The notes below the pieces were generated by a model, which made no database searches, was not told the DNA's origin, and saw only the letters and a list, made by a program, of their open reading frames with translations. A stretch of 64,000 nucleotides of DNA from an uncultured Phascolarctobacterium sp. (GTDB lineage: Bacteria > Bacillota > Negativicutes > Acidaminococcales > Acidaminococcaceae): positions 8,922 through 72,921 of the forward strand of contig URXU01000007.1 in assembly GCA_900552005.1 (NCBI GenBank), written 5' to 3'. The stretch's first letter is position 1. Each line of letters starts with the position of its first letter. Shown here piece by piece: positions 26,244 to 34,274 of this stretch. The position numbers and the translations under genes are program-made.

Positions 26244-27110
26244 ATGCAGGATGTATTAACAAAAGCAACCATAGATGGTGTACGTATTTATGCTTTATGC
26301 ACGACTAATCTGGTTAATGAACTTACCAAGAAACAAAACTGCTCTCATTTGGCCAGTGCAGCTCTGGGCAGAGCAATGAACGGGGCATTGCTGCTGGCAG
26401 CCACGATGAAGGATAATGAACGTATTACGCTGCGCTTAAAGGGTGACGGACCGATAGGTGAAGTAGTAGCTGATGCTGAAGGCTGCTGTGTGCGCGGGTA
26501 TGTGGAGAATCCGGATGTGTTTTTGCCGCTAAAAGAAGGTAAATTAGATATTGGCGGTGCTATCGGTAAGGGAAACATTATTGTTACCCGTTATTTGCAA
26601 AATGCAGAACCGTTTACCGGTTATTGTGAACTGCAGGACGGAGAAATTGCCAGCGATCTAACAAAATATCTCTATGTTTCCGAGCAGACTCCGGCTTCAG
26701 TAGCTTTGGGGGTGCTGGTCAATAAAGAAGGAGATGTTATTGCTTCCGGCGGATATTTTGTTCAGGCAATGCCCGGCTGCGCTGACGAAGTATTGGAGAA
26801 ACTGGAAAACAATATCACCATGATGCCCTATGTTTCACAGCTTTTGGAAATTGGCTATGATCCGGAAAAAATTATTAAGATTATCGGCAGAGGTCTGGAT
26901 GTGGATATTAAGGAATCAGTGCCGGTACAGTTCAAATGCCGCTGCAGCCGCGAAAAGCTTCTGCATGCCTTAGCCTCCTTGAATAGTGATGCTCTGCATG
27001 AACTGGAGCAGGATGAAGAAACAGAAGTTCACTGCCAGTTCTGCAATTCTACTTATGTATTTTCACAACAGGAAATTCATGACCTGGCTGCTCACAAGCA
27101 GCAATCTTGA
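26244..27110 (+). CDS. hslO: Hsp33 redox-regulated chaperone
   Basis: Hsp33 holds unfolding proteins during oxidative stress. In the family a zinc bound by four cysteines is lost on oxidation, which activates it. The four are seen here as CRCSREK and CQFC in the C-terminal 50 residues. It is 288 residues with the usual LRLKGDGPIGEVVADAEG core. Its last codons form part of the recA -35 element. Confidence 0.94.
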   Translation: MQDVLTKATIDGVRIYALCTTNLVNELTKKQNCSHLASAALGRAMNGALLLAATMKDNERITLRLKGDGPIGEVVADAEGCCVRGYVENPDVFLPLKEGKLDIGGAIGKGNIIVTRYLQNAEPFTGYCELQDGEIASDLTKYLYVSEQTPASVALGVLVNKEGDVIASGGYFVQAMPGCADEVLEKLENNITMMPYVSQLLEIGYDPEKIIKIIGRGLDVDIKESVPVQFKCRCSREKLLHALASLNSDALHELEQDEETEVHCQFCNSTYVFSQQEIHDLAAHKQQS

Positions 27111-27135
27111 CAAAGCGAACTTTTGTTTGTATAAT
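27107..27135 (+). promoter_or_regulatory. recA promoter, full consensus
   Basis: TTGACA at 27107-27112, exactly 17 bases, TATAAT at 27130-27135. The -35 hexamer runs across the hslO stop codon. Confidence 0.88.
27116..27129 (+). promoter_or_regulatory. LexA (SOS) operator in the recA promoter
   Basis: CGAACTTTTGTTTG matches the Gram-positive SOS box CGAAC-N4-GTTYG and fills the spacer between -35 and -10, where a repressor would block RNA polymerase. No lexA gene lies in this window. Confidence 0.8.
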
Positions 27136-27173
27136 TAAAAACAGTTAAAACGAAAAGTCAGGAGGACCTAATC

Positions 27174-28229
27174 ATGGATAATGAAAAAATGAAAGCTCTT
27201 GATATGGCAATGCGCCAGATTGAAAAGGATTTTGGCAAAGGATCTATTATGCGTCTTGGCGAAGCCAGAGCTAAAATGAATATAGAAGTTATTCCTACCG
27301 GAGCATTGTCGCTGGATATTGCACTGGGAGTAGGAGGTATTCCGCGCGGACGTGTTATTGAAATTTATGGTCCTGAATCTTCCGGTAAAACTACTGTTGC
27401 GCTGCATATGATCGCCGAAGCGCAGAAAATGGGCGGTTATGCCGCTTTTATCGATGCGGAACATGCTTTGGATCCAGAGTATGCACGTCATCTTGGCGTT
27501 GATGTAGATAATCTTTTAATTTCTCAGCCGGATAATGGTGAGCAGGCCTTGGAAATTGCTGATGCGCTTGTACGCAGCGGTGCCATTGATATCATTGTTA
27601 TCGACTCGGTTGCAGCATTAGTTCCGCGTGCCGAAATTGAAGGCGAGATGGGCGATTCTCATGTCGGCCTGCAGGCAAGATTAATGAGTCAGGCTCTGCG
27701 CAAATTGACAGGCCTAATTGCCAAATCCAAATGTGCAACTATTTTCATTAACCAGATCCGTGAAAAAGTCGGCGTTATGTTCGGCAGTCCGGAAACTACT
27801 ACCGGCGGCCGCGCGTTAAAATTCTATTCGACAATACGCATGGATGTTCGCCGTATTGACACTCTAAAGAACGGCAATGATATGATTGGCAGCAGGACCA
27901 GAGTAAAAGTAGTAAAAAATAAAATTGCTCCTCCGTTCAAACAGGCAGAGTTTGACATCATGTACGGGCAGGGAATTTCTCATGAAGGCTGTCTGGTTGA
28001 TTTAGGAGCAGAGCTGGAAGTAATCAATAAGAGCGGCGCCTGGTATTCTTATGGTGACATCCGTTTGGGACAGGGCAAAGAAAAAGTTAAGGAGTTCCTG
28101 CGTGATAATCCGGAAATTGCTCAGGAAATTGAAAATAAAATCCGAAGCATGACTATTGCTAAGCCAGTGGATAATCCGGCTGAGGAAAATACAGCTAATG
28201 TGGAAACAATCTTCAAAGAAGAAATTTGA
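27174..28229 (+). CDS. recA: recombinase RecA
   Basis: Strand exchange protein and SOS coprotease. It is 351 residues. Visible are Walker A GPESSGKTT, IDAEHALDP, the L1/L2 DNA-binding loops near GEMGDSHVGLQARLMSQA and GVMFGSPETTTGG, and an acidic C-terminus. AGGAGG stands before the ATG. SOS control is expected from the operator. recX overlaps its end by 32 bases. Confidence 0.98.
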   Translation: MDNEKMKALDMAMRQIEKDFGKGSIMRLGEARAKMNIEVIPTGALSLDIALGVGGIPRGRVIEIYGPESSGKTTVALHMIAEAQKMGGYAAFIDAEHALDPEYARHLGVDVDNLLISQPDNGEQALEIADALVRSGAIDIIVIDSVAALVPRAEIEGEMGDSHVGLQARLMSQALRKLTGLIAKSKCATIFINQIREKVGVMFGSPETTTGGRALKFYSTIRMDVRRIDTLKNGNDMIGSRTRVKVVKNKIAPPFKQAEFDIMYGQGISHEGCLVDLGAELEVINKSGAWYSYGDIRLGQGKEKVKEFLRDNPEIAQEIENKIRSMTIAKPVDNPAEENTANVETIFKEEI

Positions 28230-28707
28230 TAATGAGCTGCAGGTTTATGACTGTGCGCTGACTCTTTTAAATTATCGGGATTACTGCGAGAAGGAAATGC
28301 ATGACAAGCTGCTGCGCAAAGGAGCGTCTGCGGAGCAGGCCGCCGCAGCAGTTAAAAAGCTGCTTGCTTATGGATTGATTGATGAAAGACGCTATGCCCA
28401 GCGTGTTTATGAAGCATGGCTGAGCAAGCGTTATTATGGCCGGCAGCATTTGCTTTTTGAACTGCAGCGCAAGCATGTTTCAGAACAGTATATTGCAGAG
28501 ATTATGGATAATTTCACGGAGCAGGAAGAAGCTGAACACGCACGGGCCGCAAGTAAGCTTTTTATGCAGCGAAATGCAAAAAAAATACAGTGTCCCGCTG
28601 ACAAAAAAATATATGCAGCGGCTGCCAGATTTATGGCGGCACGCGGCTTTACAACAAGATATGTACATTTTATACTGGATAAATTACGCTTTACTGACGA
28701 TATGTAG
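28198..28707 (+). CDS. recX: regulatory protein RecX
   Basis: RecX modulates RecA filaments. A 169-residue helical-repeat protein with the family patterns YCEKEMHDKLLRKG and LIDERRYAQRVYEAWLSKRYYGR. I place the start at ATG 28198, inside the recA end and 11 bases after GAGGA. A start farther upstream at 28156 has no ribosome site. Co-transcribed with recA. Confidence 0.9.
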   Translation: MWKQSSKKKFDNELQVYDCALTLLNYRDYCEKEMHDKLLRKGASAEQAAAAVKKLLAYGLIDERRYAQRVYEAWLSKRYYGRQHLLFELQRKHVSEQYIAEIMDNFTEQEEAEHARAASKLFMQRNAKKIQCPADKKIYAAAARFMAARGFTTRYVHFILDKLRFTDDM

Positions 28708-28730
28708 TGTGTATGCCTGTGCGGCATAAC

Positions 28731-28759
28731 TTGACATTTTGCTTTATATTCATTAAAAT
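28731..28759 (+). promoter_or_regulatory. promoter upstream of the rny leader
   Basis: TTGACA at 28731-28736, 17 bases, TAAAAT at 28754-28759, about 200 bases before rny. Confidence 0.75.
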
Positions 28760-28797
28760 GTAATTATCCAATCGTGTTAATTTGTGTCTTGTTTCTC

Positions 28798-28830
28798 ACA
28801 AGGTAACATTCATTTGTTGCCTTGTTTTTT
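28798..28830 (+). terminator. terminator or attenuator hairpin in the recX-rny gap
   Basis: ACAAGGTAACA at 28798-28808 pairs with TGTTGCCTTGT at 28815-28825, followed by TTTTT. It may end recA-recX transcripts, define a short RNA from the 28731 promoter, or attenuate rny. The upstream TGTCTTGT (28785-28792) can pair with ACAAGGTA (28798-28805), which would break the hairpin. Confidence 0.8.
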
Positions 28831-28847
28831 GCCCTTTTTCAGAATTT

Positions 28848-28853
28848 TATAAT
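28848..28853 (+). promoter_or_regulatory. second -10 element before rny
   Basis: A perfect TATAAT directly after the attenuator hairpin. TTGTTT at 28823-28828 is a possible -35, but at 19 bases. Confidence 0.4.
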
Positions 28854-28899
28854 ACTAAATAATATAGATTAGAGGATTCAATGGAATAAGGACATTTTT

Positions 28900-28924
28900 A
28901 ACAGGCCCGTAAAAAGAGCCTGTT
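28900..28924 (+). other. hairpin in the rny 5' leader
   Basis: AACAGGC at 28900-28906 pairs with GCCTGTT at 28918-28924 around an A-rich loop. No T-run follows, so it is not a terminator; it may stabilise the mRNA or influence initiation. Confidence 0.5.
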
Positions 28925-28953
28925 GTTAGTATGTAAAAAAATTATGGAAAATA

Positions 28954-30510
28954 TTGATTCAGGAGGTGAAGATTATTTTAGAACTAATTGGTACTGCCGT
29001 TGTCGTTGGTATTGCCGGTGGTGCAGTAGGCTATCTGGTACGCAAAAATGTTGCTGAAGGCAAGATTGCTACAGCCGAAGAAACTGCGTTGCGTATTATT
29101 CAGGATGCCGAACAGGCTGGCGAAACTAAACGTAAAGAAGCGATGATGGAGGCAAAAGAGGAAATTCATCGTATGCGTTCGGAAATGGAACGTGAAAATA
29201 AAGACCGACGTGCTGATTTGCAGCGCCAGGAACGACGCCTTCTGCAGAAGGAAGAAAACCTGGATAAGAAAATTGACTCTTTCGAAAGAAAGGAAGAAAA
29301 GCTTGCTTCCAAAGAAGCAAGATTAAATGCCGCCCAGGAAAAAGTGGATGCTTTGTATCAAAAGCAGGTGGAAGAACTGGAAAGATTGTCAGGTTTGACC
29401 AGTGATGAAGCTAAACAGGAACTGCTTGCTTCCCTGGAAGATGAAGTAAAGCATGAATCTGCAATGCTGATTAAGGATTTGGAACAGCAGGCCAAAGATG
29501 AAGCTGATAAAAAAGCCCGTGAAATTATTTCTTTGGCCATTCAGCGTTGTGCTGCCGATCATGTGGCTGAAACAACCGTATCCGTTGTTGGTCTGCCCAA
29601 TGACGAAATGAAGGGTCGTATTATTGGCCGCGAAGGCAGAAATATCAGAACTCTGGAAACCCTGACCGGCATTGATCTGATTATTGATGATACTCCGGAA
29701 GCTGTTATCATTTCCGGTTTTGATCCGGTTCGCCGCGAAGTTGCCCGCATTGCTCTGGAAAAATTAATCAATGATGGACGTATTCATCCTTCACGTATTG
29801 AAGAAATGGTTGAAAAAGCCCAGAAAGAAGTGGAGCAGAAGATCAAGGAAGCCGGCGAACAGGCTACCTTTACTGTAGGCGTACATGGCTTGCATCCTGA
29901 ACTCATCAAGCTGCTTGGCCGGTTGAAATATCGTACCAGCTATGGCCAAAATGTTTTGAACCATTCTATTGAAGTTGCCAGTCTGGCAGGTATTATGGCG
30001 TCTGAACTTGGTGTTGATGTGGTTCTGGCCAAGAGAGCAGGTTTGCTGCATGATATCGGTAAAGCAATTGATCATGAAATGGAAGGTTCCCATATAGAAA
30101 TTGGTGCGGAAATTGCTAAAAAATTCCGCGAATCCGATTTGGTTATCAATGCCATTATGGCACATCATGGTGACGTTGAACCTAAGAGCGTGGAAGCAGT
30201 GCTGGTTGCTGCTGCTGATGCTGTTTCTGCTGCCCGTCCGGGAGCAAGACGTGAAACTCTTGAAAGTTATTTGAAGCGTTTAACTCGATTGGAAGAGATT
30301 TCTGAATCTTTTGAGGGTGTTGAAAAATGCTATGCCGTACAGGCCGGCCGTGAAATACGCATTATGGTTAAACCTGAGGTTATTGACGATGCTGCTGCCG
30401 TACTGCTGGCACGTGATATTTCCAAGAAGATTGAAGCTGAAATGGAATATCCCGGACAGATTAAAGTTGTTATTATCCGAGAAACACGAGCAGTGGATTA
30501 CGCTAAATAA
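28954..30510 (+). CDS. rny: ribonuclease Y
   Basis: Membrane-anchored endoribonuclease that starts mRNA decay in Firmicutes. A membrane helix (about residues 10-30) is followed by a long charged coiled coil (about 35-190). Then come a KH domain with GRIIGREGRNIRTLE and an HD domain with HDIGKAIDHE. It is 518 residues from TTG at 28954. That TTG lacks a ribosome site, whereas a perfect AGGAGGTGA lies at 28961-28969, so translation may really begin at ATT 28975, eight bases behind the AGGAGG. The only other canonical in-frame candidate, GTG 28966, is part of that site. Confidence 0.95.
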   Translation: MIQEVKIILELIGTAVVVGIAGGAVGYLVRKNVAEGKIATAEETALRIIQDAEQAGETKRKEAMMEAKEEIHRMRSEMERENKDRRADLQRQERRLLQKEENLDKKIDSFERKEEKLASKEARLNAAQEKVDALYQKQVEELERLSGLTSDEAKQELLASLEDEVKHESAMLIKDLEQQAKDEADKKAREIISLAIQRCAADHVAETTVSVVGLPNDEMKGRIIGREGRNIRTLETLTGIDLIIDDTPEAVIISGFDPVRREVARIALEKLINDGRIHPSRIEEMVEKAQKEVEQKIKEAGEQATFTVGVHGLHPELIKLLGRLKYRTSYGQNVLNHSIEVASLAGIMASELGVDVVLAKRAGLLHDIGKAIDHEMEGSHIEIGAEIAKKFRESDLVINAIMAHHGDVEPKSVEAVLVAAADAVSAARPGARRETLESYLKRLTRLEEISESFEGVEKCYAVQAGREIRIMVKPEVIDDAAAVLLARDISKKIEAEMEYPGQIKVVIIRETRAVDYAK

Positions 30511-30520
30511 TCTTAAAAAT

Positions 30521-30553
30521 AAAATCCCGGCAGATTTTCTGTCGGGATTTTTT
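30521..30553 (+). terminator. terminator after rny
   Basis: AATCCCGGCAG pairs with CTGTCGGGATT (one wobble) and is followed by a T-run. Confidence 0.88.
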
Positions 30554-30595
30554 ACATATTAGTTACAGACGCAGCATGTCTGAGAAATGAATTTA

Positions 30596-30604
30596 TGTTA
30601 TAAT
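30596..30604 (+). promoter_or_regulatory. extended -10 promoter of the zinc-ribbon gene
   Basis: TGTTATAAT, the same 9-base element as before def and htpX, 30 bases upstream of the start codon. Confidence 0.55.
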
Positions 30605-30634
30605 ATATTGAGTAATTTGTGGAGGTTGGCTGAA

Positions 30635-31036
30635 ATGAGAATTGAAGGAGCGGGCGGTTGTTTCGATAACCGTTTTTATGAAATTGATATTGATGTAGCC
30701 TGGAATATTATTATGCTATGCATCAATGAAATGGGTGTTACGATTGACTCCGTTGATGCGGAAAAGCGTTTAATTCATTTTCATAATAAGAAAAAAATCA
30801 TGCAGATTGCCGTGCAGCAGCTTGATGAAGAAACGGTGCAGATTATTATGGACGCTACTAAGGAAAGACTGCAGATTTATAACTGGAAAAGAGAGACTAA
30901 AGAAGTTAATCTTTTTTATGATTTATTTGAAAATAAACTGCGTGAATACAGAGCTTTTATTTTGTGTCCTCAATGCAGCGCTAAAATCAGTTCCCTGGCT
31001 AAATTTTGTCCGGAGTGCGGCGCAAAACTTAAATAA
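30635..31036 (+). CDS. uncharacterised protein with C-terminal zinc ribbon
   Basis: A 133-residue protein I cannot name. Residues 1-100 look like a small alpha/beta domain: DVAWNIIMLCINEMG helix, then strands ending in RLIHFHNKKKIMQIAV and VQIIMDATK. The last 30 residues are a zinc ribbon, CPQCSAKI...FCPECGAKLK. The ATG at 30635 has GGAGG at 30621-30625; an upstream start at 30587 lies in the promoter and is rejected. It is monocistronic. Confidence 0.75.
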   Translation: MRIEGAGGCFDNRFYEIDIDVAWNIIMLCINEMGVTIDSVDAEKRLIHFHNKKKIMQIAVQQLDEETVQIIMDATKERLQIYNWKRETKEVNLFYDLFENKLREYRAFILCPQCSAKISSLAKFCPECGAKLK

Positions 31037-31039
31037 ACA

Positions 31040-31078
31040 AAAAGAAACCAAATACCTTATGGTATTTGGCTTCTTTTT
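31040..31078. terminator. bidirectional terminator, zinc-ribbon gene and rpmB
   Basis: AAAGAAACCAAATACC and GGTATTTGGCTTCTTT form a long stem around TTAT, with T-runs on both strands. Confidence 0.88.
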
Positions 31079-31086
31079 AAGTTCAA

Positions 31087-31278
31087 TTACATAGCGCGGT
31101 TAACTTTACCGGAACGCAGGCAGCGGGTGCAAACGTTAATACGTTTAACAGAACCTTCTACAACTGCTCTTACTTGTTGAATGTTAGGTTTCCAAGCACG
31201 TTTAGTGTGTCTATTGGAGTGGCTGACGTTGTTGCCAGCGAGTTTTCCTTTACCGCAAACTTCGCAAATAGATGCCAT
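31087..31278 (-). CDS. rpmB: 50S ribosomal protein L28
   Basis: A 63-residue L28 of the zinc-binding type, with CEVCGKG near the start and CTRCLRSG near the end. The ATG at 31278 has AAGGAGGTG 7 bases upstream on the minus strand; the frame extends farther but only through the promoter. It lies head-to-head with recG. Confidence 0.95.
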   Translation of the reverse strand: MASICEVCGKGKLAGNNVSHSNRHTKRAWKPNIQQVRAVVEGSVKRINVCTRCLRSGKVNRAM

Positions 31279-31333
31279 GAATTCCCACCTCCTTGAACGT
31301 ATTAAGGCACATTGCATCAAATTTAACAAAAGT

Positions 31334-31362
31334 ATCATATCATAAACAAACAATAAAAGCAA
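31334..31362 (-). promoter_or_regulatory. rpmB promoter
   Basis: On the minus strand: TTGCTT, 17 bases, TATGAT, about 55 bases before the start codon. Confidence 0.65.
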
Positions 31363-31390
31363 GTAAATTTTAAGGCAGGTAAGATAATTT

Positions 31391-33454
31391 ATGTGGTGGA
31401 AAGAGTCTGTGACAACGCTGAAAGGGATTGGACCTAAGAAAGCTGCTGATCTGGCAGCGTTAAATATTTTCACCGTCGGTGATTTATTATGCTATTATCC
31501 GCGGCAGGATGCCTATTTGGATTATTCAAGGCTGAAAAAGATTCGGGAGCTGGCAACTGATGGCTCTAAACAGGTGTTTCAGGGAACCGTGTTCAGGGTG
31601 CGTGACAGTTTTCAGGGGCGGGGACGCAAATTTACGGTGGTTACGGTTCGTGATGAGACCGGCTATGCCGATCTGTATTTTTTTATGCAGCAAAGATATA
31701 TGGCCAAGAAGTTTAAAGCGGATGAGAAACTGCTGATTACCGGGCGTGTCAAGCAGGGACGTACGGCGAAAATGGTTTCGGAAGTTTTCTGCCAAGATGC
31801 TGAAGGAGAAAATAACCTGTTGGGAATCTGGCCCGTATATAGTTTGACCGGAGCCGTTACCCAGAAAAATATGCGACAGTGGATTCGTTTAGCTTTGACT
31901 AAGGCAGCGGCAGAAAATCTGCCGGAAAGTTTACCCGATGAGGTTTTGAGTTATTGTCATTTTACTGACCGGCTGACAGCACTGAAAAATATTCATTTTC
32001 CGGCAAATTGGGAAAGCCTGCATCAGGCCCAGCGGCGATTTATTTTTGAAGAACTATTTTTGCTGCAGTGCGGGCTGCTTTATTATCGTCAAAACCGCAA
32101 TGATGAAAAACACGGCGTCAAACATGGACGGGACGGCGAGCTTATACAGAAAGTACTGGACCAGTTGCCGTTTTCACTGACAGCAGCTCAGAAACAAGCA
32201 TGGCAGGACATCTCCTTGGATATGCAGGACATAAAACCAATGCATCGAATTTTGCAGGGGGATGTTGGTAGCGGCAAAACGGTTATCAGTGCCTTGGCCT
32301 TGGCTAAAGCTGCCGAAAATGGCTTTCAGGGATGTCTGATGGCTCCCACGGAGATTTTAGCGCAGCAGCACTATAAAACCTTGCAGGAATATTTTGCGCC
32401 TACAGGCATTACGGTAGGACTTCTTACCGGCAGTCTGAAAACCAGGGAGAGAGGAATATTGCTGCAAGGTCTGGCAGACGGCAGTATTGACATAGTGGTT
32501 GGAACGCATGCACTTATACAGCAGGACGTATGCTTTCAGAAGTTATCGCTGGTAATTACGGACGAGCAGCACAGATTTGGTGTCGGTCAGAGAGCCGCTC
32601 TTGCCGGTAAGGCGTCAGATGCTCCGGATGTATTGGTTATGACTGCTACGCCCATACCGCGTACATTAGCGTTGACTGTTTACGGCGATCTTGATGTTTC
32701 GCTGATGAAAGGAAGGCCGCCGGGACGGCAAAAGATTCAGACTCTTTGTTATACGGATGAGAAAAGAGCAGAGGTTTATCAGGGACTATTGCGTTTAATA
32801 CAAAAAGGCAGGCAGGCGTATATAGTTTGTCCTTTAATCGGCGAGTCGGAAATGCTGGGAGCACGCAGCGCCGAAAGTGTTTATGATGAATTGCGCCATG
32901 GAATTCTCAAAGATGTAAAAATAGCTCTGCTGCATGGCAGGCTGAAAGACAGTGAGAAAAATGCTATTATGCAGGCGTTTGCCGCAGGACAGATTGATGT
33001 ACTTGTGAGTACTACGGTTATTGAAGTTGGTGTCAATGTCCCCAATGCGGTACTGATGGTTGTAGAAAATGCTGAACGCTTTGGATTGGCTCAGCTCCAT
33101 CAGTTGCGCGGACGGGTAGGCAGAGGAAATGAACAGTCCTATTGTGTGCTTTTGACGGCTGCTGATAATACGGAAACTCTGGCACGCCTGCAGGTACTGC
33201 ATGACAGTGACGACGGCTTTTATCTGGCCGAGCAGGATTTACGGCTGCGCGGGGCCGGACAGCTATTTGGCATGAGGCAGCATGGATTGCCTGATTTGCG
33301 AATTGCTGATATAATTCGTGATACGGAAATTATTGTTCAGGCGCGCAAGATGGCGCAGAAGTTGCTTACAGATAATAAGCATAACCGGTCCTTTGTCCAG
33401 GAATTGGTAGAAAGACAGTTTGATGACAGATTTCATATGATTTTTAATTCATGA
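31391..33454 (+). CDS. recG: ATP-dependent DNA helicase RecG
   Basis: Fork-reversal and branch-migration helicase. It is 687 residues. An N-terminal wedge/OB domain (GIGPKKAADLAALNI, then the OB fold) precedes helicase motifs GDVGSGKT, APTEILAQQHY, DEQHRFGVGQR, TATPIPRTLAL and the C-terminal QLRGRVGRG. Its stop is 11 bases before the next gene. Confidence 0.97.
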   Translation: MWWKESVTTLKGIGPKKAADLAALNIFTVGDLLCYYPRQDAYLDYSRLKKIRELATDGSKQVFQGTVFRVRDSFQGRGRKFTVVTVRDETGYADLYFFMQQRYMAKKFKADEKLLITGRVKQGRTAKMVSEVFCQDAEGENNLLGIWPVYSLTGAVTQKNMRQWIRLALTKAAAENLPESLPDEVLSYCHFTDRLTALKNIHFPANWESLHQAQRRFIFEELFLLQCGLLYYRQNRNDEKHGVKHGRDGELIQKVLDQLPFSLTAAQKQAWQDISLDMQDIKPMHRILQGDVGSGKTVISALALAKAAENGFQGCLMAPTEILAQQHYKTLQEYFAPTGITVGLLTGSLKTRERGILLQGLADGSIDIVVGTHALIQQDVCFQKLSLVITDEQHRFGVGQRAALAGKASDAPDVLVMTATPIPRTLALTVYGDLDVSLMKGRPPGRQKIQTLCYTDEKRAEVYQGLLRLIQKGRQAYIVCPLIGESEMLGARSAESVYDELRHGILKDVKIALLHGRLKDSEKNAIMQAFAAGQIDVLVSTTVIEVGVNVPNAVLMVVENAERFGLAQLHQLRGRVGRGNEQSYCVLLTAADNTETLARLQVLHDSDDGFYLAEQDLRLRGAGQLFGMRQHGLPDLRIADIIRDTEIIVQARKMAQKLLTDNKHNRSFVQELVERQFDDRFHMIFNS

Positions 33455-33465
33455 AGGGGTAAATT

Positions 33466-34173
33466 TTGTTGGAAAAATTAGATAAAAAAGAACTATTAAA
33501 GAATCCAGACCTGATTACCAAAATAGTAGTAATTGGTCTTTTTGCAATTCTTATTGCCGCCATTAATTATTTTGCCGAGGGCTTTTTCAGCAAGACATTT
33601 GCTTTGGCCATTAACGGGGACGTACAGGGTTTAGTGGAGTATCTGCGCTCGTATGGCAATTGGGCCATAGTAATCAGCTTTTTGCTGGACGTACTGATTA
33701 ATGCGGGCAGCATATTTCCCTCAATCTTTTTGTCTACGGCCAACGGCCTGATTTTTGGCCTGCCGCTGGGCATCGTTATTTCCTGGCTGGCTGAGACTAC
33801 CGGGGTATTTATAAGTTTCTTATTGATGCGTTTTTTGTTTCGCAATACAGCTGAAAAAATTATTGCCAAAAGTGACAGCTTAAAGCATATTGATGAAGCC
33901 AGCGGCAAGCACGGCTTAGAGTGGATGGCTTTTGCCAGAGCATTGCCTTACTTTCCTTCTGGGATACTGACTGCAGTAGGTGCCGTAAGCTCTATAAGCA
34001 TCAAAGATTATTTGATTGCTAATTTAATTGGTAAATTTCCATCTACCGCCCTGGAAGTTGTTATTGGGCATGATATTGTTAATTTTCAGCAGAACAGTGA
34101 TCGTCTGGCAGTTTTGATTGTTGTTGTGGCGCTGATTTTTTTTGGATATAGTAAATACAGAAAAAATAGGTAA
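33466..34173 (+). CDS. TVP38/TMEM64 (DedA-like) membrane protein
   Basis: A 235-residue integral membrane protein with about five hydrophobic segments. The family core is visible at FPSIFLSTANGLIFGLPLG and FARALPYFPSGILTAVGAVS, with FPSTALEVVIGHD near the end. Relatives in the VTT/DedA superfamily move phospholipids or protons across membranes; the role here is unknown. The TTG start at 33466 (or TTG 33469) follows GAAGGGG. Confidence 0.8.
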   Translation: MLEKLDKKELLKNPDLITKIVVIGLFAILIAAINYFAEGFFSKTFALAINGDVQGLVEYLRSYGNWAIVISFLLDVLINAGSIFPSIFLSTANGLIFGLPLGIVISWLAETTGVFISFLLMRFLFRNTAEKIIAKSDSLKHIDEASGKHGLEWMAFARALPYFPSGILTAVGAVSSISIKDYLIANLIGKFPSTALEVVIGHDIVNFQQNSDRLAVLIVVVALIFFGYSKYRKNR

Positions 34174-34274
34174 TGTTAAATTTAGGTTAATTATGGCCGT
34201 ATCAGACAGGGCTTTGCTGAGATGGTGCAGAACTGTTATGAATACTTACGAAGCGGATATTCAGGAGGTTCATG

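Noticed and set aside
28881..28889. Two-codon frame ATG GAA TAA after AGAGGA in the rny leader
   Set aside because: Too short to distinguish from chance, although a leader peptide cannot be excluded.
31279..31473. N-terminal extension of rpmB
   Set aside because: The extension passes through the rpmB promoter and into recG; L28 begins at MASICEVC with AAGGAGGTG before it.
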